A stretch of DNA of 64,000 nucleotides from an uncultured Oscillospiraceae bacterium (GTDB lineage Bacteria > Bacillota > Clostridia > Oscillospirales > Ruminococcaceae): the NCBI GenBank assembly GCA_934513685.1, contig CAKSWY010000010.1:14276-78275 (forward strand), written 5' to 3'. The translations under genes and the position numbers were made by a program. Shown one piece after another: positions 39,594 through 48,177 of this stretch (position 1 is its first letter; each line of letters opens with the position of its first letter). The notes under the pieces are model-generated. The model was not told the DNA's origin. It saw nothing but the letters and a program-made list of their open reading frames with translations, and did not search any database.

Positions 39594-41501
39594 TCACCCG
39601 GCCGCGTAGGTCCAGAAGTTCTCCAGCCGCTCCGGCTCGTTCATGTGGGCGTACACCGCCGTGCGGTACAGACTCAGCAGGTCGTCCTCCGCGATCTGCT
39701 TTTCGTCCAGCCAGCTGCCGTCGGCCGCCATCACGCCCTGGGCGCACACCACCGGATAGCGCTGGGCCACCTGGGCCAGCAGCTTCTGGTAGCCGGTCAG
39801 CGGCAGGCCGGCCTGCCCGGCCAGATAGAGCTGCAGGTCGTTCAGGCCGCAGAGGGGCAGCTGCTGTTCCTCCTGGCTCTGGTTGCACCAGATGAAGTAG
39901 GGCACCTGATAACGCAGATGCTCCTGAGCGTCCTGCCCGCTCTCGTACCGGCTGTAAAACGCCTCGTCCACCCAGGGCTGGTGGTCGCCGAAGAACACCA
40001 CATAGGTCTTGCGGGGGCGCTGTTCCAGCTGCTGCAAAAACTCCTTCAGGGCCGCGCCGCTCTCCTTCACCAGCGTCAGATACTGGCAGGTCTGGCTGCA
40101 GCCGGTGCGGCTGTCCAGCAGGGCGTTGAGGTCGGCAAAGTCCTCTTCCTCGTAGCTGCCGTGGTTCTGAATGGTCACGTTGAAGAGGAACTGCGGCCCG
40201 TCTGCCTCTTCCAGCACCCGAAGCACCTGGGAATAGTTCGCCTGATCCGACACATACCGGCGGAGCATCTCGGTGTTTTCGTAGTCCGCCAGGAACACCA
40301 ACCGCCCAAAGCCCAGTTTGGGATACACCTGCTCCCGCGACCACACGATGCCCTCGTTCGGGTGCATGGCCACAGTGCCGCTGCCCAGCTGGGCCAGCAG
40401 GCCGGGCAGGGCGGGCACATCCTGCCGGATGGCCGTCTCGTAGGGAATGGGGGTGCCGGTGTAGAACAGCAGGCTATCCCCCGTGAGGAACTCATACTCC
40501 GCATTGGGCGTGTTGCCGCCGAACACCGAGGAATAGGCCGTGCCGTGGGCCGACCGGGCCAGAATCTCGTCCCAGTCCCGGTAGATCTCCGGGGCGATCT
40601 GCGCCCCGTAACAGCGCAGATCTGCGAAGGACTCGTTCATAATCACCACGATATCTGGCGTCTCTGCTACTTTTGTACCTGCATCCGAAGAATATTGCCC
40701 CAGCTGCTGCAACTGGGCTTCATAGTTCTTCGGTTTTTTCAGGGGCAGGTCCCGGCTTTGCAGAAACAGGTTGGCCACAAAGGCGTTCTGGGTGCTGATG
40801 TAGGAGGAGGTCACTCCGCTGGCCGGAATGAGCGGCGAGACCCACAGCAGCACACCGGCCGCGGCGGCCCCAAGGCCCAGGGCCGCCCGGAACCCGGCCG
40901 ACCGGGGCGCGCCCGCACACAGGCCGCCCGCCCAGTGCAGGGCTGCCAGCGTCCAAAGCCACAGCACCGCCAGCACCATGATTTTGGGGGACAGCGCCAG
41001 TCGATAGCCCCCCGCCACGTTGAGCGCCGCCCGCCAGGAACCAATGTCCTGCCATTGCAGGGCCGTACCGCGGAACTGTAACAGCGCCAGGTTCAGCAGC
41101 GCCAGCAGCCCCGAAATCGTGACGCAGACGCCGCCTGCAAGCCCCGGGCGGCCCAGCAGGCCCCACAGCAGGCAGAACAGCACCAGCCAGAGCACCAGCG
41201 CCCAGAGCTTCGGCACCAGCTTGAAGTAGAGGAACACGCCGATGTCCGTTGAAACAGCCTGAAGGCACTGGGCCAGCACCGGCACCGCGGCCAGCAGCAC
41301 AAACGCCCGAGCCCGCTTTGGCAGCCGCTGCACCGCCAGGCCGCACGCCAGCAGCACCAGCGCCGCCAGAAGGCCATCCTTCAGGGCAAGGGTGTCGGTG
41401 CCTTTGCTCACCGCCAGAATGCCAAGGCCCGCCAGCAGCAATGCGCAGAAGCCCCGCCGGGCCTTTGTGTCATCCTTTGAAACCATCATATATGCTTCCA
41501 T
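39594..41501 (-). CDS. LTA synthase-like sulfatase family membrane protein
   Basis: A protein of about 635 residues with five or so N-terminal transmembrane helices and an extracytoplasmic sulfatase/alkaline-phosphatase-fold domain. The metal site is readable: NESF near residue 289, the nucleophile Thr in GGNTPNAEYEF near 331, and FFGDHQPW near the C-terminus. Such LtaS/MdoB-like enzymes transfer glycerol-phosphate from phosphatidylglycerol to envelope acceptors. The start is uncertain: ATG at 41501 has a weak GAAGAACGG site, and ATGs four and five codons later are alternatives. It converges on pncB. Confidence 0.88.
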   Translation of the reverse strand: MEAYMMVSKDDTKARRGFCALLLAGLGILAVSKGTDTLALKDGLLAALVLLACGLAVQRLPKRARAFVLLAAVPVLAQCLQAVSTDIGVFLYFKLVPKLWALVLWLVLFCLLWGLLGRPGLAGGVCVTISGLLALLNLALLQFRGTALQWQDIGSWRAALNVAGGYRLALSPKIMVLAVLWLWTLAALHWAGGLCAGAPRSAGFRAALGLGAAAAGVLLWVSPLIPASGVTSSYISTQNAFVANLFLQSRDLPLKKPKNYEAQLQQLGQYSSDAGTKVAETPDIVVIMNESFADLRCYGAQIAPEIYRDWDEILARSAHGTAYSSVFGGNTPNAEYEFLTGDSLLFYTGTPIPYETAIRQDVPALPGLLAQLGSGTVAMHPNEGIVWSREQVYPKLGFGRLVFLADYENTEMLRRYVSDQANYSQVLRVLEEADGPQFLFNVTIQNHGSYEEEDFADLNALLDSRTGCSQTCQYLTLVKESGAALKEFLQQLEQRPRKTYVVFFGDHQPWVDEAFYSRYESGQDAQEHLRYQVPYFIWCNQSQEEQQLPLCGLNDLQLYLAGQAGLPLTGYQKLLAQVAQRYPVVCAQGVMAADGSWLDEKQIAEDDLLSLYRTAVYAHMNEPERLENFWTYAAG

Positions 41502-41716
41502 CCGTTCTTCGTTTCGCGGTGGGGCGATCCTGCCGCCCCGCCCGCGCAGCAGCCCGCCTGGGGCCGCCGGGCAAAGCATTTTTACGTCCGCTTTACATCT
41601 GATTGTATTTTACATGGAAATGCCCCCGCCTGCAAGCCCGGAGAGGGCTTTGCTGTGCGGCAGTACGCGGAGTTTGTCCTTTTGCGCCGGGGCCAAGCGC
41701 GATAAACGCCGGAAAC

Positions 41717-41753
41717 GCAAAAAACGTGGCAAAACTTTCGTTCTGCCACGTTT
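41717..41753 (-). terminator. Terminator of the initiator tRNA
   Basis: Nine-bp stem AAACGTGGC/GCCACGTTT followed on the minus strand by TTTTTTGCG, just after the tRNA 3-prime end. Confidence 0.85.
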
Positions 41754-41756
41754 CAA

Positions 41757-41833
<77 letters not shown>

Positions 41834-41888
41834 ATATATAAAAACAGCCTTGCGGCTGATTTTGCCGCCCTCTCTCGAGTGCTTATTC

Positions 41889-41917
41889 AGTATAGCACCG
41901 GGGTGCCCTTCTGTCAA
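41889..41917 (-). promoter_or_regulatory. Initiator tRNA promoter with A/T-rich upstream element
   Basis: Minus strand TTGACA (41912-41917), 17 bp, TGC-TATACT (41889-41894). Upstream lies CTTTTTCAAAAAACTTTTC followed by AAAAAAGTG up to the -35, an UP-like element shared with the tRNA-Arg promoter. Confidence 0.9.
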
Positions 41918-42007
41918 CACTTTTTTGAAAAGTTTTTTGAAAAAGTTTGAGTTTGCCTCTGCCGCCGGGGCACCTTCCCCGTTTGTCCCGCCGGGCGGGC
42001 GCTGTGC

Positions 42008-42036
42008 TTTTCAATCCGGCCGGTTTTCGCTATAAT
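42008..42036 (+). promoter_or_regulatory. Promoter of the 79-residue protein gene
   Basis: TTTTCA (42008-42013), 17 bp, TATAAT (42031-42036). Confidence 0.55.
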
Positions 42037-42097
42037 AAGGAATATTGCGGGGGCGCTGTTCCCCGCATGGATTTTTCCCGAAAGCGAGGTTTCCCGA

Positions 42098-42337
42098 ATG
42101 GATCTCTCTTCCCTGTTTCAAGTAAAAGCTGCCTGGAGCGGCTTTCAGCGGCGGCACCCGAAGTTCGTGCTGTTCTGCCGGGCAGCAAAGCCCCGCATCG
42201 CCGAGGGCACGGTGCTGGAAATCACCGTCACCCCGCCCGACGGCCAGCCCCTGAGCATGAACTTAAAGGTAGCCGCGCAGGATCTGGAGGCCCTGAACCA
42301 GCTGATGAGCCTGGCCGGCCAGAACCCGGCGCCTTGA
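42098..42337 (+). CDS. 79-residue hypothetical protein
   Basis: A small soluble protein starting MDLSSLFQVKAAWSGFQRR; a helix (residues 3-20) is followed by a strand-rich part (GTVLEITVTPPDGQPLSMNLK) and a second helix (DLEALNQLMSLAG). GCGAGG lies 9 nt before the ATG at 42098 and a promoter stands at 42008. Proteins with this layout occur in other Clostridia next to various genes, with no assigned function that I can name. It precedes the deacylase gene by 56 nt, so the two are probably co-transcribed. Confidence 0.6.
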   Translation: MDLSSLFQVKAAWSGFQRRHPKFVLFCRAAKPRIAEGTVLEITVTPPDGQPLSMNLKVAAQDLEALNQLMSLAGQNPAP

Positions 42338-42392
42338 CCGCCGCCCCTCTTCCCCCACCCATTCGCCGCACTGCGGCAGAAAGGACGTTACC

Positions 42393-42968
42393 ATGACCGA
42401 ACCTGTTCTGTATGAGGGCCGCCCCGCCGATGAGACCGGCCGCCTGCCCCGCGAGATCCGCACCTACGACCTGCTGGACCGCTTGGGCATTCCCTTCCAG
42501 CGCACGGACCACGCCCCCGCCACCACCATGGAGGTGTGCCACGACATTGACGCCGTGCTGGACGTGCTGATCTGCAAGAACCTGTTTTTGTGCAACCGGC
42601 AAAAGACGAACTTTTACCTCTTGATGATGCCCGGCGACAAGCCCTTTAAAACCAAGGACCTCTCCGGCCAGCTGGGGGTTGCCCGCCTGAGTTTTGCAGA
42701 CGAAACCCACATGGAAGAAATGCTGGACCTGCTGCCCGGCAGCGTGAGCATCATGGGCCTTGCCAACGACACCGCGCACCGGGTACAGCTGGTGATCGAC
42801 CGGGAGGTGCTGGAGGGCGAGTACATCGGTTGCCACCCCTGCATGAACACCAGCAGCATCAAGCTGAAAACCAGGGACGTGCTGGAAAAGTTCCTGCCCG
42901 CCGTGGGCCACACCCCCACGGTGGTGGACCTGCCCTGGCCCGCCCCGGAAGAGGGCCAGCCCGGCTGA
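42393..42968 (+). CDS. Prolyl-tRNA deacylase family protein (YbaK/ProX type)
   Basis: A 191-residue trans-editing enzyme of the YbaK/ProRS-INS superfamily, which hydrolyses mischarged Ala- or Cys-tRNA-Pro. Supporting parts are YDLLDRLGIPFQRTDHAPA near the start, VLICKNLFLCNRQKTNFYLL, LSFADETHMEEMLDLLPGS and the substrate-pocket VEGxIGxHPCMNTSS-like ending EYIGCHPCMNTSS. It is the stand-alone PrdX/ProX-like form, longer than E. coli YbaK. It follows the 79-residue protein gene. Confidence 0.9.
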   Translation: MTEPVLYEGRPADETGRLPREIRTYDLLDRLGIPFQRTDHAPATTMEVCHDIDAVLDVLICKNLFLCNRQKTNFYLLMMPGDKPFKTKDLSGQLGVARLSFADETHMEEMLDLLPGSVSIMGLANDTAHRVQLVIDREVLEGEYIGCHPCMNTSSIKLKTRDVLEKFLPAVGHTPTVVDLPWPAPEEGQPG

Positions 42969-42997
42969 AAACGGCTCAAACCACCCGTTGTGCCCGG

Positions 42998-43026
42998 TTG
43001 CACCTGCCGCGGCCTTGTGCTACAAT
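42998..43026 (+). promoter_or_regulatory. Cyclophilin gene promoter
   Basis: TTGCAC (42998-43003), 17 bp, TGC-TACAAT (43021-43026). Confidence 0.7.
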
Positions 43027-43132
43027 TTAAGCACAAGCTACGTGCACGGCCCTGTGCGCGGCGGCCCGGTGCCGGGCGGCTGCGGCGCGGCCTGCAGGGC
43101 GGACTAAACAAGAACGGAGCGTGCGTGATTTT

Positions 43133-43609
43133 ATGATTCGCATTACTATGGAAAACGGCAAAACCATCGATCTGGAGCTGGACGCCAAGGCGGCCCCTCT
43201 GACCGTGGAGAACTTTCTGAAGCTGGTGGGTGAGGGCTTTTATGACGGCCTGATCTTCCACCGGGTCATCCCCGGCTTTATGATCCAGGGCGGCTGCCCC
43301 CAGGGCACCGGCATGGGCGGCCCCGGCTGGCACATCAAGGGCGAGTTTGCTCACAACGGCTGGAACAACCCCATCAAGCACACCCGCGGCGTCATCAGCA
43401 TGGCCCGCGCCATGGACCCCAACTCCGCCGGCAGCCAGTTCTTCATCATGCATGAGGATGCCCCCCATCTGGACGGCGACTACGCCGCCTTCGGCCATGT
43501 GGTGAACGGCATGGACGTGGTGGACGAGATTGCCGCCACCCCCACCAACTACGCCGACAAGCCCCTGAAGCCCCAGGTCATCAAGACCATCCGCGTGGTG
43601 GAAGAGTAA
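43133..43609 (+). CDS. Cyclophilin-type peptidyl-prolyl isomerase
   Basis: A cytosolic 158-residue cyclophilin. The catalytic core is intact: LIFHRVIPGFMIQGG with the active-site Arg, SMARAMDPNSAGSQFFI with the Gln-Phe pair and AAFGHVVNGMDVV. It has the bacterial loop GCPQGTGMGGPGW. I start at the ATG at 43133, about 13 nt after CGGAG; a GTG four codons earlier is too close to that site. It is a single-gene unit with promoter and terminator. Confidence 0.93.
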   Translation: MIRITMENGKTIDLELDAKAAPLTVENFLKLVGEGFYDGLIFHRVIPGFMIQGGCPQGTGMGGPGWHIKGEFAHNGWNNPIKHTRGVISMARAMDPNSAGSQFFIMHEDAPHLDGDYAAFGHVVNGMDVVDEIAATPTNYADKPLKPQVIKTIRVVEE

Positions 43610-43627
43610 GCGCAGAATCTACGCAGC

Positions 43628-43666
43628 GAGGCCCGGTACCAAAAGGTACCGGGCCTCGTTTTTGTT
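43628..43666 (+). terminator. Cyclophilin gene terminator
   Basis: Perfect 13-bp stem GAGGCCCGGTACC with AAAA loop, then GTTTTTGTTTG on the plus strand. Confidence 0.92.
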
Positions 43667-43688
43667 TGTGTGCGTTTTGCGCCCCTGC

Positions 43689-44584
43689 TTACTCCTCAAA
43701 AGAGAAGTGCAGCACGTCCGGGCGGCTGTAATGGCCGCAGGGGTCAAACTCCATCCGGCTGGCGTACACCTTCGTCATATCCAGGTTGGCAAACAGGATG
43801 TCCTCCTTGTCCCACACGGGGCCGGCCACCGCGTGGCCGTAGGGGTCCAGAATGCTGCTGCCGCCCCGGCAGACCTTCTCCGGCAGGGCTTCGATCTCCT
43901 GCGGCCGGGCCAGGCCCGCCGGGTAATCGGCCCGGTCAAACACCATGTTGGCGTTGAACACATAGCAGTGCCCCTCAATGGCGATGTGCTCCACCGTGGC
44001 CTGCCACTCGGGGTTGTCGTTGGTGTTGGGGGCCAGGTACAGGGCCACGCTCTTCTGGTACAGGGCCACCCGGGCCAGCGGCATATAGTTTTCCCAGCAG
44101 ATCAGGCTGCCGGCCGTGCCCCAGGGCGTTTCGGCCGTAGGGAAGTACCCCTTGTCCGCATCGCCCCACACGCAGCGCTCGCTGCCCGTGGGCTTGAGCT
44201 TGCGGTGGCAGAACACCAGCTCCCCTTCCGGGCTGAACAGCAGATTGGAGTTGTACAGGGTGGCCGTCACGGCGTCCCGCTCCGAAACGCCGATGCTCAC
44301 CCAGGCCCCGGCCTCTTTGGCCGCCCGGGCCAGCCGGGCAGTCTCCTCCCCCGGCACCAGGATGGAGTTCTCGTAGTACATGGTCCAGTCGCTGCGGCCG
44401 TCCTCTTCCCGGTGGCCCACGGTAAAGCCGAAGCTCATCCCATAGGGGTAGCCGGGAATGAACAGCTCCGGAAAGACGATGAACCGGGCCTTGCCCTCAG
44501 CGCACTTTGCAATGAGCTTCACCGCCTTGTCGGTGCAGGCGGCCTTGTCAAACAGCACCGGCGCGGCCGGGCCGCGTTTGACAT
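43689..44584 (-). pseudogene. Nitrilase-family amidohydrolase, N-terminus disrupted
   Basis: From the GTG at 44558 the frame encodes 289 residues of a nitrilase (branch 1-like) with the full catalytic triad: Glu31 in VFPELF, Lys120 in HRKLKP and Cys154 in LICWENY. But the first beta strand (about 15-20 residues, normally K-x-A-V-V-Q-x-A-P) is missing. An ATG with a plausible MSN start lies at 44584 in another frame and joins the nitrilase frame only through a small deletion, and no ribosome binding site serves either start. It follows DegV by about 50 nt. Likely a pseudogene, or a sequence error at 44560-44580. Confidence 0.65.
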
Positions 44585-44609
44585 TTGGCGCTTGGGGGAA
44601 TACGGCTTT

Positions 44610-45476
44610 TTACCGGTTCGTGCCCCGGTAGAACAGCGCCACGGTGCCCGGGCCGGAATGGGCGCCGATCACCGGGCCGATCATGTTCAGCTCAATGCGG
44701 CCGGCCCCGATGGCGCGGATCTTCTCGGCCACATACTGAGCGTCCGCCAGGCAGTCGCCATGGCTGATGAACACGGTGCCGGTCTTATCCAGCGCGCCGT
44801 CCTTGTAGTGTTTCACCAGCGCATCCAGGCTGGCCCGGCGGCCCCGCACCTTTTCCATGGGGATGAGCTTGCCCTCGCTGTCCACGTGCAGCACCGGCTT
44901 AATGCCCAACAGCGTACCGGCCACCGCCGCCGCGCCGGACACACGCCCGCCCCGTTTGAGGAACATCAGATCCTCCACAGTGAACCAGGCGCAGTAGCTC
45001 TGCCCCTGGGTGCGCACATAGTCGGCCACCTCGTCCAGGCTCTTGCCCTGCTTGCGCAGCAAGGCCGCCTCAAAGGTCAGCAGACCCTCGCCCATGCTGG
45101 CCTGAAGGGTATCCACACACACCACGCGGCGGCCGGGGTACTCCTCCATCAGGTCCTGCGCCGTGATGCAGGCCGTCTGGTAGGTGCCCGAAAGCCCGCT
45201 GGAAAACGCCAGGTACAGCACGTCCTTGCCCTGTTCCAGAACCGGGGTGAAGGTCTCCCGCAGCATCTCCATGGTCAGCTGGCTGGTGGTGGACATACCG
45301 CCGCTGCGCAGGGCCGCGTAAAAATCCGCCATGGGCATTTCCCGCCCGTCCGGATAGTTCTTATAGCTCTGGCCGTTCAGGGTAAAGCTCATGGGCATTA
45401 CCACCGCATCCATCTCCTCGATCAGCGCGGGAGACAGATCGGTGGTGGAATCCGTAAACAGTACATAATCCTGCAT
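44610..45476 (-). CDS. DegV family fatty-acid-binding protein
   Basis: A 288-residue DegV/FakB-like protein, the class that binds a fatty acid in a buried tunnel and presents it to FakA. Family marks are YVLFTDSTTDLS, MPMSFTLNGQSY, SGGMSTTSQL, the tunnel-entry FSSGLSGTYQTA and VEDLMFLKRGGRVSG. AAGGAGG lies 7 nt before the ATG at 45476. It follows rsmE on the minus strand, 57 nt apart, in the prmA-rsmE-degV run. The FakA-like partner is encoded at 30960. Confidence 0.93.
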   Translation of the reverse strand: MQDYVLFTDSTTDLSPALIEEMDAVVMPMSFTLNGQSYKNYPDGREMPMADFYAALRSGGMSTTSQLTMEMLRETFTPVLEQGKDVLYLAFSSGLSGTYQTACITAQDLMEEYPGRRVVCVDTLQASMGEGLLTFEAALLRKQGKSLDEVADYVRTQGQSYCAWFTVEDLMFLKRGGRVSGAAAVAGTLLGIKPVLHVDSEGKLIPMEKVRGRRASLDALVKHYKDGALDKTGTVFISHGDCLADAQYVAEKIRAIGAGRIELNMIGPVIGAHSGPGTVALFYRGTNR

Positions 45477-45532
45477 GATAGTCCTCCTTTTCTGCAAAGG
45501 CCTCTTCTGCATGAGCGTGCGCGAAACGCCGC

Positions 45533-46261
45533 TCACTCAAAGTTGCCGGTCAGCGCCATCACGGCGGCCAGAACGGCGGTGGGGGCGGTTTCGCACCGGA
45601 GAATGCGGGGACCAAGGCCCACCTGCACCGCTCCGGCCCTGCACAGCGCCTCGGCCTCTTCGGGGGCAAAGCCGCCCTCGCTGCCGGTGATGAGGGCCAG
45701 CCGGCCGTTCTCCGGCACGCCCTCCAGCGCCGTGCGCAGGGGCACGCCGCCCCCCTCATACAGCAGAATCGCTCGGTCGTACCCGGCCAGCAGTCCCGGC
45801 AGGGCCGCGAAGTCCACCGGGGCTTCCACGTCCGGCACGGCCCCGCGGCCGCACTGCTTGGCGGCCTCCAGGGCAATGCGGCGGCGGCGCTCCAGCTTCT
45901 GCTCTTCTTTTTTGGGCTGGGCCACGCAATAGCGGCTGGTGAAGGGCTGGATGGCCGAAGCTCCCAGCTCCACGCCCTTTTGAATGATGGTCTCCAGCTT
46001 ATCCAGCTTGGGGTAGGCCACAAACAGGGTCACCTTCAGCGGCGGCTCGGCGTTGCTGGGGGTGCGGTCCAGCACTTCCAGCATCACGGCCTCCGTGCCA
46101 ACATCGGTCACGCGGGCGGTCATGTCGGTGCCCTGCCCGTCGCACAGGGTGATCACGTCCCCCTCTTTGGCCCGCATCACCCGGGCCAGATGATGGGCAT
46201 CCGGGCCGGTGATCCGGGCAAAATTGCCCAGAATGTCCTGGGTGAAATAGCGGTGCGGCAT
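45533..46261 (-). CDS. rsmE: 16S rRNA (uridine1498-N3)-methyltransferase
   Basis: SPOUT-class methyltransferase modifying U1498 of 16S rRNA. The 242-residue protein has the N-terminal PUA-like domain (MPHRYFTQDI, DAHHLARVMRAKEGD) and the C-terminal trefoil knot with ITGSEGGFAPEE and LGPRILRCETA. AGGAGG precedes the ATG at 46261, only 16 nt after the prmA stop, so the two ribosome-modifying enzymes form an operon, as in many Firmicutes. Confidence 0.95.
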   Translation of the reverse strand: MPHRYFTQDILGNFARITGPDAHHLARVMRAKEGDVITLCDGQGTDMTARVTDVGTEAVMLEVLDRTPSNAEPPLKVTLFVAYPKLDKLETIIQKGVELGASAIQPFTSRYCVAQPKKEEQKLERRRRIALEAAKQCGRGAVPDVEAPVDFAALPGLLAGYDRAILLYEGGGVPLRTALEGVPENGRLALITGSEGGFAPEEAEALCRAGAVQVGLGPRILRCETAPTAVLAAVMALTGNFE

Positions 46262-46277
46262 GGCGCTCCTCCTGTTC

Positions 46278-47198
46278 TCAGGCGCGGGGATGGCGGCACA
46301 GGATGCACTCCCAGCCGTTCTCTTCCCGGATCTCCACGACCTCCAGTCCGGCGGCGCGCAGGCCGTCGGCCACCTCGTCGCGGCGGGTGTCAATGATGCC
46401 GCTGGCGATGAAGGTGCCGTTCTCGGCCAGCAGGGCGGGCACGGCGGGGGCCAGGTGCAGAATGGCGTTGGCCACAATGTTGGCGGTGATCAGGTCATAC
46501 TTGCCGCTGGCCTTGTCGCTCAGATCGCCCACAAGCACGCGGAACCGGTCCTGCACGCCGTTCAGCTCGGCGTTCTCCCCGGCGGTGCGCACGCACATGG
46601 GGTCAATGTCCACGCCCTCGGCGGTTTTGGCCCCCAGCAGCAGGGCCGCAATGGCCAGAATGCCGCTGCCGGTGCCGATGTCCAGCACGCGCTCGCCGCC
46701 CTTCACCAGCTCGTCCAGCACGGTCAGGCACAGGGCCGTGGTCTCGTGGGTGCCGGTGCCGAAGGCCATGCCCGGGTCCATGCGCAGCACGGTGCGGTCA
46801 GTGTCATACTCCTCCCAGCTGGGCACAATGGCCAGGCGCTGGCCAATGTCCATGGCGTGGTAATACTGCTTCCAGGCGGTCTCCCAGTCCTGCTGCTCCA
46901 CGCCCTCGGTGTTCAGGGTGTAGGGCATTTCGCAGCTGTCCAGCCGGTCCTTCAGCAGGGCCAGCACCTCGGCGGGCGGCTCGTCCGGCGCAAGGTACAT
47001 ATGCACAATGACCTGATCCCGGGGCTTGTCCAGCAGGTCCTGCTCGATCAGGTCCACATGGGCAATGGCTTCCACCTGGGCTTCCAGGTCGCTGTAATCC
47101 TCAATGTAAATTCCGCCGCCGGAAATGCCGGTGGCAATGGCCTCAGCCTCTTCGGCGCGGGTCTTCGGCACAGTGATGCGGATATCGGTCCATTCCAT
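46278..47198 (-). CDS. prmA: Ribosomal protein L11 methyltransferase
   Basis: Trimethylates lysines of L11. The 306-residue protein has the N-terminal substrate-recognition domain and a Rossmann-like methyltransferase domain with LDIGTGSGILAIAALLLGA, the VDIDPMCVRTA motif and TANIVANAI. The preceding MDPGMAFGTGTHETT segment is diagnostic of PrmA. The start at 47198 follows GGGAGGAACC. It heads the prmA-rsmE-degV run and shares an upstream region with the divergent acetyltransferase gene. Confidence 0.95.
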   Translation of the reverse strand: MEWTDIRITVPKTRAEEAEAIATGISGGGIYIEDYSDLEAQVEAIAHVDLIEQDLLDKPRDQVIVHMYLAPDEPPAEVLALLKDRLDSCEMPYTLNTEGVEQQDWETAWKQYYHAMDIGQRLAIVPSWEEYDTDRTVLRMDPGMAFGTGTHETTALCLTVLDELVKGGERVLDIGTGSGILAIAALLLGAKTAEGVDIDPMCVRTAGENAELNGVQDRFRVLVGDLSDKASGKYDLITANIVANAILHLAPAVPALLAENGTFIASGIIDTRRDEVADGLRAAGLEVVEIREENGWECILCRHPRA

Positions 47199-47301
47199 CC
47201 TGGTTCCTCCCAAAAACGGCCTTGCTGCCCTGGGCGGCGCGGCCGGTTGTTTTTTCGGTTTCGGCCCGGCGGCACACCCGCCGGAGTTCCGAGACAGAGA
47301 T

Positions 47302-47334
47302 AGTATATCATATTCCCCGCTGAAATGGTATAAT
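47302..47334. promoter_or_regulatory. Divergent promoters of prmA and the acetyltransferase gene
   Basis: Minus strand TGA-TATACT (-10 at 47302-47307) drives prmA; plus strand TGG-TATAAT (47329-47334) drives the acetyltransferase gene. Both are extended -10 elements with poor -35 regions, 21 bp apart. Confidence 0.6.
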
Positions 47335-47419
47335 AAAGTGGGCAATGGCGCAGCCTTTCCGGCGCGCCCTCCCCTTTTTGCGGGAGCTGCCCGGATTCTT
47401 TCCAGAGAGGAGTTGTGCC

Positions 47420-48025
47420 ATGAACTGGCAGCTGATCGACAACAATGAAATGGAGCGCATCCACGTGCGGGAAATGCACCGGGATTTTCCCCCGGGCGAA
47501 CTGAAGGGCGTGGACGTGATGGAGCGCCTGCGGGCCGACGGCTGCTACTGGCCCTATGCCTGTTACGACGATGCGGGCCAGCTGCTGGCCTACGCCTTTT
47601 TGTGCGGCCTGCCGGGTGAGGCGAACGTGCTGCTGGATTACTACGCCGTTCTGCCCGCCATGCGCTGCCGCGGCCTTGGGGCCGAGCTGCTGGCCCGGCT
47701 GCGCGGGGTGTGCGCCGGGCGGTGGCAGGGCATCTTCATTGAGGCCGAGGACCCCGCCGAAGCCCCGGACGAGGGGCTGGCCATCCGCCGCCTGGGCTTT
47801 TACACCCGGGCCGGTGCCCGGATGCTGAAGTGGGAAAGCCGGGTGTTCGGCGTGCGCTACCGGCTGTTCTGCCTGCCCTGTACCCAGCCGGACGCCCCCA
47901 CCGCCGAGGACGACGACCTGGTGGGCAGCCTTGCCCGCCTGTACCACGAGATGGTGCCCGGCCCGCTGTATGGCCCCAACGTGGCCTTCTGGCGGGCGGA
48001 TGCCCAGCGCCCCACCTTTGGCTGA
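47420..48025 (+). CDS. GNAT family N-acetyltransferase
   Basis: A 201-residue acetyltransferase. The acetyl-CoA loop is CRGLGAELLARLRG (Arg-Gly-x-Gly-Ala core) after LDYYAVLPAM, and the later FIEAEDPAEAPDE and RRLGFYTRAGARM fit the GNAT fold of the GNAT type seen in small Firmicutes proteins. The ATG at 47420 follows AGGAG by 8 nt. The substrate is unknown. It is transcribed away from prmA and lies before the glycosyltransferase pair. Confidence 0.82.
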   Translation: MNWQLIDNNEMERIHVREMHRDFPPGELKGVDVMERLRADGCYWPYACYDDAGQLLAYAFLCGLPGEANVLLDYYAVLPAMRCRGLGAELLARLRGVCAGRWQGIFIEAEDPAEAPDEGLAIRRLGFYTRAGARMLKWESRVFGVRYRLFCLPCTQPDAPTAEDDDLVGSLARLYHEMVPGPLYGPNVAFWRADAQRPTFG

Positions 48026-48072
48026 CCCACATCGGCGGGCGGCTGCCCCTTTCCTTCGGCCCTTACTTCCTA

Positions 48073-48078
48073 TATAAT
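48073..48078 (+). promoter_or_regulatory. -10 element upstream of the GT2 gene
   Basis: TATAAT within CCTATATAATAAC, about 95 nt before the start; a TTTCCT -35 stands roughly 18 bp upstream. Confidence 0.5.
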
Positions 48079-48177
48079 AACTGGTTGTAGGAAAATTCCG
48101 GCGGCACCGCCCGCCGGGGCTTAAAAATTCTCGGCCTGCTGCGCCATGGGCGCCCTGCCGTTTTTTGGAAGTGTACC

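Noticed and set aside
43628..43666. GGTACCAAAAGGTACCGGG as a possible T-box or regulatory element
   Set aside because: It is a perfect hairpin followed by a T-run after the cyclophilin stop codon, so it is an ordinary terminator.
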